Below the pieces are notes generated by a model. That model was not told where the DNA came from. It was given only the letters and a program-made list of their open reading frames with translations, and did no database searches. From Streptomyces collinus (lineage in GTDB: Bacteria > Actinomycetota > Actinomycetes > Streptomycetales > Streptomycetaceae): a stretch of 64,000 bases of DNA. Numbering within the stretch: position 1 is the stretch's first letter; each line of letters starts with the position of its first letter. The position numbers and the translations under genes are program-made. The stretch covers positions 3,844,001 to 3,908,000 of the forward strand of contig NZ_CP133771.1 of the NCBI RefSeq assembly GCF_031348265.1, given 5' to 3'. Shown here in pieces: positions 24,715 to 32,884 of this stretch.

Positions 24715-25910
24715 CAGCGGTCGAGGTCCAGGTCCAGCATCCGGATGGCGTTGCCGCGCATCAGCTTGTACACCGTCTCGTCGTCGAGGCCCTTGACATG
24801 GTCGAGGGCGACCTCCTTGGTGTGCGGGAAGGTCGAGTCGACATGCGGGTAGTCGGTCTCGAAGGTGGCGTTGTCCCGGCCGACCACGTCGATCGAGGCC
24901 ACGCCGTGCCGGTCGCGGAAGAAGCAGCAGAACATCTGCCGGTAGTAGTACGTCGACGGCGGCTCGGGGATCGTGTCACGGACACCGCCCCAGGCGCGGT
25001 GCTCCTCCCAGACGTCGTCGGCGCGCTCCAGGGCGTACGGGATCCAGCCCATCTGGCCTTCGGAGTAAGCGAGTTTGAGGCGCGGGAACTTCACCAGGAC
25101 CCCGCTGAAGAGGAAGTCCATCATCGAGGCCATCGCGTTGTTGAAGCTGAGGGAGGCCTGGACGGCGGGCGGGGCGTCCGGGGAGGCGGCGGGCATCTGG
25201 GACGAGGACCCGATGTGCATGTTGACGACCGTCCCGGTGTCCTGGCAGACCGCGAAGAACGGGTCCCAGTAGCCGGAGTGGATGGACGGCAGTCCGAGGT
25301 GGGTGGGGATCTCCGAGAAGGTCACCGCCCGCACCCCGCGCGCGGCGTTGCGGCGGATCTCCGCGACGGCCAGGCCGATGTCCCACAGCGGGATCAGGCA
25401 CAGCGGGATGAGCCGCCCGCCGCTGTCGCCGCACCACTCCTCGACCATCCAGTCGTTGTAGGCGCGCACGCAGGCCAGGGCGACCTCCTTGTCGTGCGCC
25501 TCGGCGAAGGTCTGGCCGCAGAACCGCGGGAAGCTGGGGAAGCAGAGGCTCGCCTCGACGTGGTTGAGGTCCATGTCCTTCAGGCGTTCCTTCGGGTCCC
25601 AGCAGCCGGGCCGCATCTCCTCGCGGGTGATGCCCTCCAGGGTCATCGCGTCCCGGTCGAAGCCGACGGCGGCGATGTTGCGCTTGTACGGGAACTTCAG
25701 GTCCTCGTAGATCCACCAGTCGGTGGGCTGGCCGTCGGGGTCCATGGTGATCCGGTACTTGCCGCCGATGTAGGCGAGTTCGCCGATCCCGGCGGTCAGG
25801 GGCCTCGGGCCGCTCTCGCGGTACTTGGCCGGCAGCCAGGTGTCGAAGAGGTGGGCGGGCTCGATCACGTGGTCGTCGACGCTGATGATGCGGGGCAGTT
25901 CGGTCGCCAT
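24714..25910 (-). CDS. Amidohydrolase-2 family metal-dependent hydrolase
   Basis: 398 residues from ATG 25910. The start ISVDDHVIEPAHLFDTWLP has the D-x-H type opening of COG2159 enzymes. MHIGSSSQMP and the late DYPHVDSTFPHTKE carry further metal and catalytic residues (His and Asp). Members are hydrolases or decarboxylases with one zinc ion, often acting on ring-derived acids. First gene of the amidohydrolase-ACAD-ACAD operon, with operator copy 8 beginning 28 bases upstream. It may hydrolyse a ring or decarboxylate an intermediate of the pathway; this is inferred. Confidence 0.88.
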   Translation of the reverse strand: MATELPRIISVDDHVIEPAHLFDTWLPAKYRESGPRPLTAGIGELAYIGGKYRITMDPDGQPTDWWIYEDLKFPYKRNIAAVGFDRDAMTLEGITREEMRPGCWDPKERLKDMDLNHVEASLCFPSFPRFCGQTFAEAHDKEVALACVRAYNDWMVEEWCGDSGGRLIPLCLIPLWDIGLAVAEIRRNAARGVRAVTFSEIPTHLGLPSIHSGYWDPFFAVCQDTGTVVNMHIGSSSQMPAASPDAPPAVQASLSFNNAMASMMDFLFSGVLVKFPRLKLAYSEGQMGWIPYALERADDVWEEHRAWGGVRDTIPEPPSTYYYRQMFCCFFRDRHGVASIDVVGRDNATFETDYPHVDSTFPHTKEVALDHVKGLDDETVYKLMRGNAIRMLDLDLDR

Positions 25911-25937
25911 GGGTCCCCTCCGCCGGACGGTACTTAT

Positions 25938-25952
25938 CTGATGCAGCGTCAG
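25938..25952. promoter_or_regulatory. Operator copy 8
   Basis: CTGATGCAGCGTCAG with symmetrical flanks TAT and ATA. One mismatch in the core. It is 27 bases upstream of the amidohydrolase start. Confidence 0.8.
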
Positions 25953-25964
25953 ATAGCATCGCAC

Positions 25965-25979
25965 CTGACGACCCGTCAG
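25965..25979. promoter_or_regulatory. Operator copy 9 (perfect)
   Basis: CTGACGACCCGTCAG is a perfect palindrome match, 27 bp centre-to-centre from copy 8. It is followed by AAGGAGCAGGGGG, the ribosome-binding site of the acyl-CoA ligase GTG at 26000. The pair controls both divergent transcripts. Confidence 0.8.
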
Positions 25980-25999
25980 CCAAGGAGCAGGGGGCAGTC

Positions 26000-27502
26000 G
26001 TGAACGAGACCCCGCACGCCCTGAGTTCGTCCCGCACCCTGTGGGACCTGGTCACCCGCCGCGCGGCCCTCACGCCCGACCGCCCGCTCTTCCTCCAGGA
26101 CGACCGGATGCTGACCTTCGGGGCGCTGCGCGCGCGTGCCGAGCGGGTCGCGGCCGGGCTGTACGGCATGGGCGTGCGCCCCGGCACGGTGGTCGCCTGG
26201 CAGCTGCCCACCCGTATCGAGACGGCCGTGCTGTCCTTCGCCCTGGCCCGTCTCGGCGCCGTGCAGACGCCGGTGATCCCCTTCTACCGGGACCGCGAGG
26301 TCGGCTTCGCCCTGCGGGAGTCCAAGGCGGAGTTCTTCGCGGTGCCGGGTACCCGGCGCGGCTTCGACCACGGCGCGATGGCCCGGCGGCTGGGCGCGAA
26401 GGGCGTCTTCGAGGCCTACGACGACCTGCCCGACGGCGATCCGTCCCTCCTGCCTCCCCCGCCCTGTGACGGCACCGCCGTCCGCTGGATCTACTGGACG
26501 TCCGGCACGACCTCCGACCCCAAGGGCGTGCTGCACACGGACCGTTCGCTGCTCGCGGGCGGCTCCTGCCTGGCGCACGCGCTGCGCCCCTCGGCGGACG
26601 ACGTGGGGTCGATCGCCTTCCCGTACGCCCACATCGGCGGACCCGACTACACAGTGATGCTGCTGCTGTACGGCTTCCCGGCGGTGTTGTTCGAGCAGTT
26701 CGCGCTGCCGGAGGCGCTGACGGCGTACCGCGCACACGGGGTGACCATGGCGGGCGGGTCGACGGCGTTCTACTCGATGTTCCTGGCGGAGCAGCGCAAG
26801 CAGCCGGGAGAGCCGGTGGTGCCGTCGCTGCGGCTGCTGGCGGGCGGCGGTGCGCCCAAGCCGCCGGAGCTGTACCACGCCGTCGTGCGCGAGATGGGCG
26901 TGCAGCTCACCCACGGGTACGGCATGACCGAGGTACCGATGATCACCATGGGCGACCCGGACGACACCCCCGAGCTGCTGGCGGCGACCGAGGGGCGGCC
27001 GCCGGAGGGGATGGAGATCCGGATCGTGGACGGGGAGGTGCGGCTGCGCGGGGAGGCCGTGTGCCGGGGGTATCTCGACCCGGGGCAGACGGCGGAGGCC
27101 TTCGACGAGGAGGGGTTCCTGCGCACCGGCGACCTCGGACGCCTCACGGAGACCGGTCACCTGGTCCTCACCGGCCGGCTCAAGGACGTGATCATCCGCA
27201 AGGGCGAGAACATCTCGGCCCAGGAGATCGAGGACCTGCTGCACCGGCATCCGGCGGTCGGGGACGTGGCGGTGATCGGCCTGCCGGACGCGGCGCGCGG
27301 AGAACTGGTGTGCGCGGTGGTGGAACAGCCGCCCGGCACCGAGGCGTTGACGCTCGCCGCCGTGACCGCCTTCCTGCGCGCCGAGGGACTGTCGGTGCAC
27401 AAACTGCCGGAGCGCCTGGAGGTGGTGGACGCCCTTCCGCGGGGCGAGACCCTGCGAAAGGTACTGAAGTACAAGCTCCGCGAACGCTACGCGAACACGT
27501 GA
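26000..27502 (+). CDS. AMP-forming acyl-CoA ligase (FadD-like)
   Basis: 500 residues of the ANL superfamily. The P-loop reads YWTSGTTSDPKGVLHT, the A5 motif HGYGMTEVPMI, the A7/A8 region LRTGDLGRLTETGHLVLTGR followed by KDVIIRKGENIS, and the C-terminal adenylation lysine lies in LRKVLKYKLRERY. It makes an acyl-CoA from a free acid via an acyl-AMP. Start GTG 26000 with AAGGAG upstream. It is divergent from the amidohydrolase-ACAD-ACAD operon and shares its operators, so it probably supplies their CoA-ester substrate. Confidence 0.92.
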   Translation: MNETPHALSSSRTLWDLVTRRAALTPDRPLFLQDDRMLTFGALRARAERVAAGLYGMGVRPGTVVAWQLPTRIETAVLSFALARLGAVQTPVIPFYRDREVGFALRESKAEFFAVPGTRRGFDHGAMARRLGAKGVFEAYDDLPDGDPSLLPPPPCDGTAVRWIYWTSGTTSDPKGVLHTDRSLLAGGSCLAHALRPSADDVGSIAFPYAHIGGPDYTVMLLLYGFPAVLFEQFALPEALTAYRAHGVTMAGGSTAFYSMFLAEQRKQPGEPVVPSLRLLAGGGAPKPPELYHAVVREMGVQLTHGYGMTEVPMITMGDPDDTPELLAATEGRPPEGMEIRIVDGEVRLRGEAVCRGYLDPGQTAEAFDEEGFLRTGDLGRLTETGHLVLTGRLKDVIIRKGENISAQEIEDLLHRHPAVGDVAVIGLPDAARGELVCAVVEQPPGTEALTLAAVTAFLRAEGLSVHKLPERLEVVDALPRGETLRKVLKYKLRERYANT

Positions 27503-27732
27503 CCCACTGCGGGCAGCCTCCCCAGGGGCGCGGGGAACTGCGCGAGCAACCACGGACAGCCCGCAGCCGCCCGCCCAAGAACAGCCCCTACGGCAAAGGG
27601 GCGCCAACCTCCCCCGGCGCGGACACATGACCCGCTGCGGGCAGGCCTCCAGGGGCGCGGGGAACTGCGCGAACAACCACCGACAACCCGCAGCCGCCCG
27701 CCCAAGAACAGCCCCTACGGCAAAGGGGCGCC
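27501..27732 (+). repeat. Direct pair of ~105-bp intergenic repeats (family A copies 2 and 3)
   Basis: Units 27501-27605 and 27629-27732 are nearly identical. Each opens GACCC(A/G)CTGCGGGCAG, contains AGGGGCGCGGGGAACTGCGC and AAGAACAGCCCCTACGGC, and closes AAAGGGGCGCC. The opening inside each unit (GGGGCGCGG) and its close can pair. The first unit begins at the ligase stop codon. Confidence 0.9.
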
Positions 27733-27758
27733 GAAACCCGCGGAGCGAACTCGTGGCC

Positions 27759-28271
27759 CTACTCGGGCACGGTGAAGTAGCGGGCGAAGGCGGGTACGAC
27801 CTCGGCTTCGCCGACCTTGCCGTCACCGTCCGCGTCGAGCGCGGCGGCGGCCGGCCCGGCGAGGTCCTCGGGGACACCGAGGCACTTGAGGACGCGCCCC
27901 GCCTCCTCGACCGTCGCGGCGCCGTCCCCGTCGGTGTCGGCGACGTCCAGGGCCGCGTGCAGGAAGGGGCGGGCGATCTCGGCGAACCGGTCGGGGTTGT
28001 CACGCAGGCGCTTGACCGCGCCGTTGACGAACTCCTCGCGCGTGATGCGCTGGTCGCCGTCGCGGTCCGCGATGCCGGCCATGCCCTGCCAGAAGGCCTC
28101 GGCGCCGCCGTACAGGGCCTGCCCCTTGTCGGACCGGGCCGTCACGGCGAACTCCGTGAGCAGCGCCTTGGCCGCGCCGTAGAAGTCCTCGCGGTCGATG
28201 TAGCCGTTGCCGTCCTGGTCGAAGGTGGCGAACCGGGCGGCGATCCTGCGCTCGTACTCGCTGCTGGCCAT
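27759..28271 (-). CDS. EF-hand calcium-binding protein (four EF hands)
   Basis: 170 residues with four canonical loops: DQDGNGYIDREDF near 18, DRDGDQRITREEF near 70, DTDGDGAATVEEA near 114 and DADGDGKVGEAEV near 145. All have Asp at loop positions 1, 3 and 5, and acidic residues at 12 in most. It is a calmodulin-like cytosolic calcium sensor or buffer of the type seen in Streptomyces (CabB/CabC-like group). ATG 28271 is preceded by GGCCCGAAAGAGAC. Monocistronic by spacing; no target is suggested by context. Confidence 0.92.
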   Translation of the reverse strand: MASSEYERRIAARFATFDQDGNGYIDREDFYGAAKALLTEFAVTARSDKGQALYGGAEAFWQGMAGIADRDGDQRITREEFVNGAVKRLRDNPDRFAEIARPFLHAALDVADTDGDGAATVEEAGRVLKCLGVPEDLAGPAAAALDADGDGKVGEAEVVPAFARYFTVPE

Positions 28272-28439
28272 GTCTCTTTCGGGCCGCCTTACGTCGGGTG
28301 GGGTGCGTCTCGGTCGGAGCGTACGACGGAGGGAGCCGTTCGGGCGCGGGAAAACGTCACTTGTGCCAAGACCGGGGGAATTCCGGGACAACGGCGTGTC
28401 GGAACGGCAACACTCCATCTACCGTGCGTTATCGCGACG

Positions 28440-28820
28440 TCACGCGGAGAGGGGTTCGCCCTCGTCGCCGAGGGCCGCGTCCACATCGCCGTACACGTCG
28501 AACAGCCTGCGCACGCCCAGCGCGCCGAGGACCCGGTTGACGTGGGACCCGTCGGCCGCGCCCCGGGCGGGTAGCACGAGGCGCAGCCGGCCCTGACAGG
28601 AGCGGATCAGGCGGCGGGCCGCGATGAGCACGCCGACGCCGCTGGAGTCGCAGAAGAACACCTCGGACAGATCGAGGACAAGACAGTGGTGTCCCTCGGC
28701 CACCACGTCGTGCACACGCTGACGCAGCACCGGTGACGTCACCAGATCCAGCTCGCCCGACACCTGGAGCACGGCCCATTCGCCCTGCTCGCCGCCGGTC
28801 ACATTGAAGGTCACCACCAC
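28440..28820 (-). CDS. STAS-domain anti-sigma factor antagonist
   Basis: 126 residues. The STAS fold opens VLQVSGELDLVTSPVLRQRV, and the phospho-acceptor serine lies in FFCDSSGVGVLIAARRL. Such proteins release a sigma factor when dephosphorylated by binding their RsbW-type kinase. An RsbW-like gene is 6 kb away (21729), and an unrelated ECF sigma starts 384 bases upstream in the opposite direction, so the cognate kinase is uncertain. Start is GTG 28820. Confidence 0.88.
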   Translation of the reverse strand: MVVTFNVTGGEQGEWAVLQVSGELDLVTSPVLRQRVHDVVAEGHHCLVLDLSEVFFCDSSGVGVLIAARRLIRSCQGRLRLVLPARGAADGSHVNRVLGALGVRRLFDVYGDVDAALGDEGEPLSA

Positions 28821-29204
28821 GCCCCTCGCTCGCCAAAACGGAAGCAGACCCTACGCTTCCTTGCAGCGCGGCTGCCCAGCGGCAGTTCCCTGAAACACAA
28901 CCCGAAAAACGGATCCCCCGCGGAAGAGGCTTGTTTTAGTCGGCTTCGATCCTGTTCGATCCTCTTCAGTCAGGTCTGATCGGAGGGCGGCGGGGTAGGC
29001 GCGAGCCCAAAGGCATGCGGTGCGCGAGCCCAAAGGCATGCGGTGCGAGCCCCTGCCCCCCTACCACCTGCGGCCGGTCGGGGGGCGCACATTGACACAA
29101 AGGGGCGTGCGCTACCGGACGTGCCGACTACATTCGAGGAAACACCGGGGACAGGCTGGACAGAGCACGGGCGCGGGACACGAGCAGGGGGGTGAGGGGG
29201 CCGC
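28821..29204. promoter_or_regulatory. Divergent control region with tandem repeat, 384 bp
   Basis: Holds an inverted repeat GGAAGC (28840-28845)/GCTTCC (28855-28860), a TTCGATCCT direct repeat near 28945-28975, a 23-bp tandem repeat at 28999-29044 and TTGACA at 29092-29097, which is 108 bases before the sigma factor start. A -10 partner of that -35 is not convincing. No gene is supported here. Confidence 0.5.
28999..29044 (+). repeat. 23-bp tandem repeat upstream of an ECF sigma gene
   Basis: Two identical units, 28999-29021 and 29022-29044, read GCGCGAGCCCAAAGGCATGC plus GGT. A third partial unit GCGAGCCC follows. A related CAAAGGGGCGTGCG occurs at 29097, so the region may hold several binding sites for one protein. 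Confidence 0.85.
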
Positions 29205-29786
29205 ATGGCGAAAAAGGACGTACCGCCTCGCTGGGACCGCAAGATGCAGCAGCGCCTCGCCCGCGGGGAAGCCGCCGCCCTCGGTGAGCTCTACGACCGG
29301 TTCGCCTCCCTCGTGCACGGCCTCGCCCACCGCGTGCTCGGCGATGAACGCGCCGCCGACGGCGTCACGCGCGAGGTCTTCGTCCACGTCTGGGAGCATC
29401 CCGACTCCTACGACCCCAAGCAGGGCCCGCTGCGCACCTGGGTCGCCACGCTGACCCACCGGCTGGCGGTGCAGCGGCTGCGCGCCACCGAGACCGCCGC
29501 CCTAGCCCGCGAAGGCGCCGGCACCGCGGAGGAACTGGAGCACAAGGTGCGCCGCGCCTCGGTCGCCGCCCGCGCCGACTACATCGTCCAGTCCATGCCG
29601 GTCCCGCTGCGCTCGGCCCTGGAGCGGGCCTACTTCCAGCGCCGCGACTACCGCCAGACCGCAGCCGACCTCGACATCACCGAGGACGAGGCCCGCCGCC
29701 GGCTGCGCCTGGGCCTGCAACTGCTCTCCACCGCCCACGACACCGAGGCACCGGGCGCACCGCCCGGATACGGGGGTGCGGTGTGA
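29205..29786 (+). CDS. ECF-type RNA polymerase sigma factor
   Basis: 193 residues. Region 2 is visible as ALGELYDRFASLVHGLAHRV, then VFVHVWEHPDSYDPKQGPLR and TWVATLTHRLAVQRLR. Region 4 spans about 125-170 with PLRSALERAYFQRRDYRQTA and ITEDEARRRLRLGLQLL. It resembles the SigK/ECF19 type that pairs with zinc anti-sigma proteins. Its stop overlaps the next gene's GTG by four bases; that gene carries an anti-sigma zinc motif, so the pair is a sigma/anti-sigma operon. Confidence 0.9.
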   Translation: MAKKDVPPRWDRKMQQRLARGEAAALGELYDRFASLVHGLAHRVLGDERAADGVTREVFVHVWEHPDSYDPKQGPLRTWVATLTHRLAVQRLRATETAALAREGAGTAEELEHKVRRASVAARADYIVQSMPVPLRSALERAYFQRRDYRQTAADLDITEDEARRRLRLGLQLLSTAHDTEAPGAPPGYGGAV

Positions 29787-31219
29787 ACGGACCGGAGCGG
29801 TTCGAGGCGCACGACGGCGACGACGGCGACGTCGGCGAAAGCGGTCGCGAGGGGGAGCACGGCCCGGAAGAGAAGGGCAACACCCGGGACGAAGGCGGCC
29901 TCCGGGAGGAATACGGTCTCCAGGGCGAAGGCGACCCCCGGGATGAAGACGGTCTCCGGGACGGAGGCGGCGAGACCGGGCGCGGCGACACTCCGGCGCC
30001 CGGGGGCCCGCCGCGGATCCCCATGCCCCGTGCCTCCGTCGAGGACAGCGGGCTGCCGCTGCCCGCGCCGGCGGATCTCGGCGTCACGCCACCGCCGCCC
30101 GCCCCGCCGGTCCTCGAACACCCCGTGCTGAAGGCCCTGCTCGGCGCCTGGGCCCTGGCCGCCTGCTCGGCCGAGGAGGCCACGGCCGTCGAGGAGCACC
30201 TCGGCGACTGCGGCTCCTGCGCCGACGAGGCCCGGCGGCTGCGCGAGGCGGTCGGCCTGCTGCAACGCCCCGAGAGCCTCGACCTGGACCCGGGGCTGCG
30301 CACCCGCGTACTGGACACCTGCCTGGAGCGGCGCCCGCCGCGCATCCCGGTACCGGACTGGGCCGCAGCGTACGACGCCGAGACCGCGCGTCTGGACGCC
30401 CTGCTGCAGGACTTCGGCGACGCCGAGTGGCACGCGCCGGTACGGCTGCGCTGGTTCCGCGCCGACGCGGCGACGAGCCGCCGCACCACCGTCGCCGGGG
30501 TCATCGCGCATCTGCTGAGCGTCGACGGTCTGGTGGCGGTCGCGCTCGGCCTGGACGACCCGCTGGGCGACGTCCCGTCCCGGAAGCCGACCCCGGCGGC
30601 CCGCACCGAGGCGCTCTGGCGCGCCTCGCACTTCCCGCCCACCCGGTTCGTCCGGGCGCCCTGGCGGGAGCAGAGCCACAGCCTCGTGCGCACGGTGTCC
30701 TTCACGGGCGGCGGCGCGGGGAAGATGCCGGTGCCGTACGGCGACTTCGAACTGCCCCTGCACGACGCGATGCTCGACCGCGCCTTCGAGTGCTGGGTGC
30801 ACGCGGAGGACATCGCCGACGCGGTCGACTACCCCTACGACCCGCCCTCGCCCCGCCATCTGCACCGCATGATCGACCTGGCGGCCCGGATGCTGCCGAC
30901 GGCCCTGGCGCACCGCCGCCGGGCCGGTCTGGCCTCCCCCGCCCACCACCGCCATCTGGTCGCGGCGGGCGAACCGGGCCGCAGCCTCCGCCTGGAGATC
31001 GAGGGCTCGGGCGGCGGCGAGTGGCTGATCCCCCTCGACTCTCCCGCGGCGAAGGGCTCCGCCGAGCACGAGGTGGCCCACGTGGCCCTGGACGGCGTCG
31101 AGTTCTGCCGCCTGGCCGCCGGCCACGTACCCCCGCAGGAGGCGGCGGCGGGCCAGGTGGGAGACAGGGATGCGATCAGGGACGTCCTGTTCGCCGCCGC
31201 TTCACTGAGCAGGATGTAG
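29783..31219 (+). CDS. Zinc anti-sigma domain fused to an MDMPI-type domain
   Basis: 478 residues from GTG 29783. Residues 1-110 are acidic, disordered and repetitive (EEYGLQGEGDPRDEDGLRDG). Residues about 112-150 form a ZAS-like module with EEHLGDCGSCADEARRLREA (H-x3-C-x2-C). From about 185 onward it matches the mycothiol-dependent maleylpyruvate isomerase N-terminal domain: helical metal-binding DinB-like fold with IAHLLSVDGLVAVALG, FECWVHAEDIADAVDYP and a C-terminal strand domain. No membrane span is present, so it is a soluble anti-sigma factor. The fusion suggests thiol- or metal-linked sensing; that is inference. Confidence 0.85.
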   Translation: MNGPERFEAHDGDDGDVGESGREGEHGPEEKGNTRDEGGLREEYGLQGEGDPRDEDGLRDGGGETGRGDTPAPGGPPRIPMPRASVEDSGLPLPAPADLGVTPPPPAPPVLEHPVLKALLGAWALAACSAEEATAVEEHLGDCGSCADEARRLREAVGLLQRPESLDLDPGLRTRVLDTCLERRPPRIPVPDWAAAYDAETARLDALLQDFGDAEWHAPVRLRWFRADAATSRRTTVAGVIAHLLSVDGLVAVALGLDDPLGDVPSRKPTPAARTEALWRASHFPPTRFVRAPWREQSHSLVRTVSFTGGGAGKMPVPYGDFELPLHDAMLDRAFECWVHAEDIADAVDYPYDPPSPRHLHRMIDLAARMLPTALAHRRRAGLASPAHHRHLVAAGEPGRSLRLEIEGSGGGEWLIPLDSPAAKGSAEHEVAHVALDGVEFCRLAAGHVPPQEAAAGQVGDRDAIRDVLFAAASLSRM

Positions 31220-31237
31220 ACCCGACCTCAGGGACGC

Positions 31238-31300
31238 GCCCTCAGGGGCGCGGGGAACTGCGCGACAAACCACAGACAACCCGCACTCGCCACGAAAAGG
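31238..31300 (+). repeat. Dispersed intergenic repeat, family A copy 4
   Basis: CCTCAGGGGCGCGGGGAACT followed by GCGCGACAAACCACAGACAA and a CACGAAAAGG end, closely matching 19219-19277. It fills the gap between two convergent genes. Confidence 0.85.
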
Positions 31301-31314
31301 GACAACCCCACCCA

Positions 31315-32196
31315 CTAGGCGAAAATCACAGTCCGCCGCCCGTTGAGCAGGATCCTCCGCTCGGCATGCCACTTCACACCCCGCGCCAGCGCCTGGCACT
31401 CCACGTCCCGCCCGATCGCGACAAGCCCCTCGGGCGTCACGTCGTGCCCGACCCGCTCGACCTCCTGCTCGATGATCGGCCCCTCGTCGAGATCGGCCGT
31501 CACATAGTGAGCCGTCGCACCGATCAGCTTCACACCCCGGGCATGCGCCTGGTGATACGGCTTCGCGCCCTTGAAGCTCGGCAGGAACGAGTGGTGGATG
31601 TTGATGATCCGCCCCGAGAGCGCCTTGCACAGGTCGTCCGACAGCACCTGCATGTACCGGGCGAGCACGACCAGCTCCACGCCCTCGTCACGCACGATCC
31701 CCAGCAGCTGCGCCTCGGCCTCGGCCTTCGTGTCCTTCGTCACCGGAATGTGGTGGAAGGGGATGTTGTAGGACGCCACCAGCTCGGCGAAGTCCGTATG
31801 GTTCGACACCACTCCGGCGATCTCCACCGGCAGCGCTCCGGTGCGGGCGCGGAACAGCAGGTCGTTCAGGCAGTGCCCGAACTTGCTGACCATCAGCAGG
31901 ATGCGCATCTTCTGGTCGCCCCGGTGGATCTGCCAGTCCATCTGGAACGAGTCGCCGATGGCGGCGAAGCTGGCCCGCAGCTTGTCCACGGTCACCGGCG
32001 CGTCCGCCGAGAAGTGGACGCGCATGAAGAACAGCCCCGTGTCGTGGTCGCCGAACTGCTGGCTGTCCTCGATGTTGCAGCCGGTCATGAACAGATAGCT
32101 CGACACGGCGTGCACGATGCCCTTCCTGTCCGGGCAGGAGAGGGTGAGGACGTACTGGTCGGCCGGGACCGCGGCGCTGGTGGACTGCTCGTTCAT
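31315..32196 (-). CDS. purU: Formyltetrahydrofolate deformylase
   Basis: 293 residues. An N-terminal ACT domain (LSCPDRKGIVHAVSSYLF, NIEDSQQFGDHDTGLFFM) is followed by a formyltransferase-type catalytic domain with INIHHSFLPSFKGAKPYHQA and HYVTADLDEGPIIEQ, including the conserved Asn, His and Asp. The enzyme hydrolyses 10-formyl-THF to THF and formate, balancing one-carbon units with glycine and methionine supply through the ACT domain. Length and order match PurU throughout. Start is ATG 32196. Confidence 0.96.
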   Translation of the reverse strand: MNEQSTSAAVPADQYVLTLSCPDRKGIVHAVSSYLFMTGCNIEDSQQFGDHDTGLFFMRVHFSADAPVTVDKLRASFAAIGDSFQMDWQIHRGDQKMRILLMVSKFGHCLNDLLFRARTGALPVEIAGVVSNHTDFAELVASYNIPFHHIPVTKDTKAEAEAQLLGIVRDEGVELVVLARYMQVLSDDLCKALSGRIINIHHSFLPSFKGAKPYHQAHARGVKLIGATAHYVTADLDEGPIIEQEVERVGHDVTPEGLVAIGRDVECQALARGVKWHAERRILLNGRRTVIFA

Positions 32197-32266
32197 GCAG
32201 GACAGGGTCCCACAGGGGACGACACCACCGGCAATCGTCCCGCTGTGCGGACCGCGGCGGCAGGGC

Positions 32267-32767
32267 CTAGGCCGACCTCGTCATGATCTGCAGGACGTCC
32301 AGGCTGCGCGGCGCCGTGTCCGGCTCCTCGCCGTCACCGGCCGCGAGCCGCACATGCGCCTCCCGGGCCGCCCGGACCGCCTCCGGCCACGCCTCGTGCT
32401 CCAGGTACGCGGCGACCGGGGCGTCCGGCCCGACCTGGTGCATGATCCGCAGCACGCGCAGCACCGCGGTGTCGACGAGGGCGGCCTCCTGCGCGTCGCG
32501 GAAGATCGTGCCGACGTACTTCTCGGCGGACCAGTGGTCCAGCCAGGTGTCCTCGACCAGCCGGTACACCGCGTCGGTCACGTCGCCGTAGCCGTCCACG
32601 CCGGCCAGCCAGACGTCCCGCTGGAACCCGGGATCGGAGAGCATGTGCAGGGCCGAGCGCACGTTGCTGCGCCAGCGCCACCACGGCATGTCGTTGACAG
32701 GCATGCCGCCCATGGTGGATGAGCGACGGCCACGACGGGAAGAGTTCTCCGAAGCTTGCACGGTCAT
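32267..32767 (-). CDS. Conserved actinobacterial protein of unknown function (SCO4402-like)
   Basis: 166 residues from ATG 32767, which has GGAGGGG upstream; ATG 32797 is an alternative. The conserved core begins MPVNDMPWWRWRSNVRSALH, then DVWLAGVDGYGDVTDAVYRL and KYVGTIFRDAQEAALVDTAV. It is mainly helical, with no catalytic signature. I recall it as a family named after SCO4402, next to purU in Streptomyces, which matches the position here. It is oriented the same way as purU, 70 bases upstream. Confidence 0.75.
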   Translation of the reverse strand: MTVQASENSSRRGRRSSTMGGMPVNDMPWWRWRSNVRSALHMLSDPGFQRDVWLAGVDGYGDVTDAVYRLVEDTWLDHWSAEKYVGTIFRDAQEAALVDTAVLRVLRIMHQVGPDAPVAAYLEHEAWPEAVRAAREAHVRLAAGDGEEPDTAPRSLDVLQIMTRSA

Positions 32768-32884
32768 CGATCGTACGTTCCCCTCCGCATCGCTCACACC
32801 GGCCCCCGCAATTCACCTGTGCGTCACCAATTGTTGACCGGAGATCACTCACGGGTTAGCCGTGTGGCGGAATCGTGCAGGACC

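Noticed and set aside
30427..32286. Long plus-strand frame across the MDMPI-domain gene and purU
   Set aside because: It overlaps two well-supported genes and is built of Arg/Pro/Gly-rich shadow sequence.
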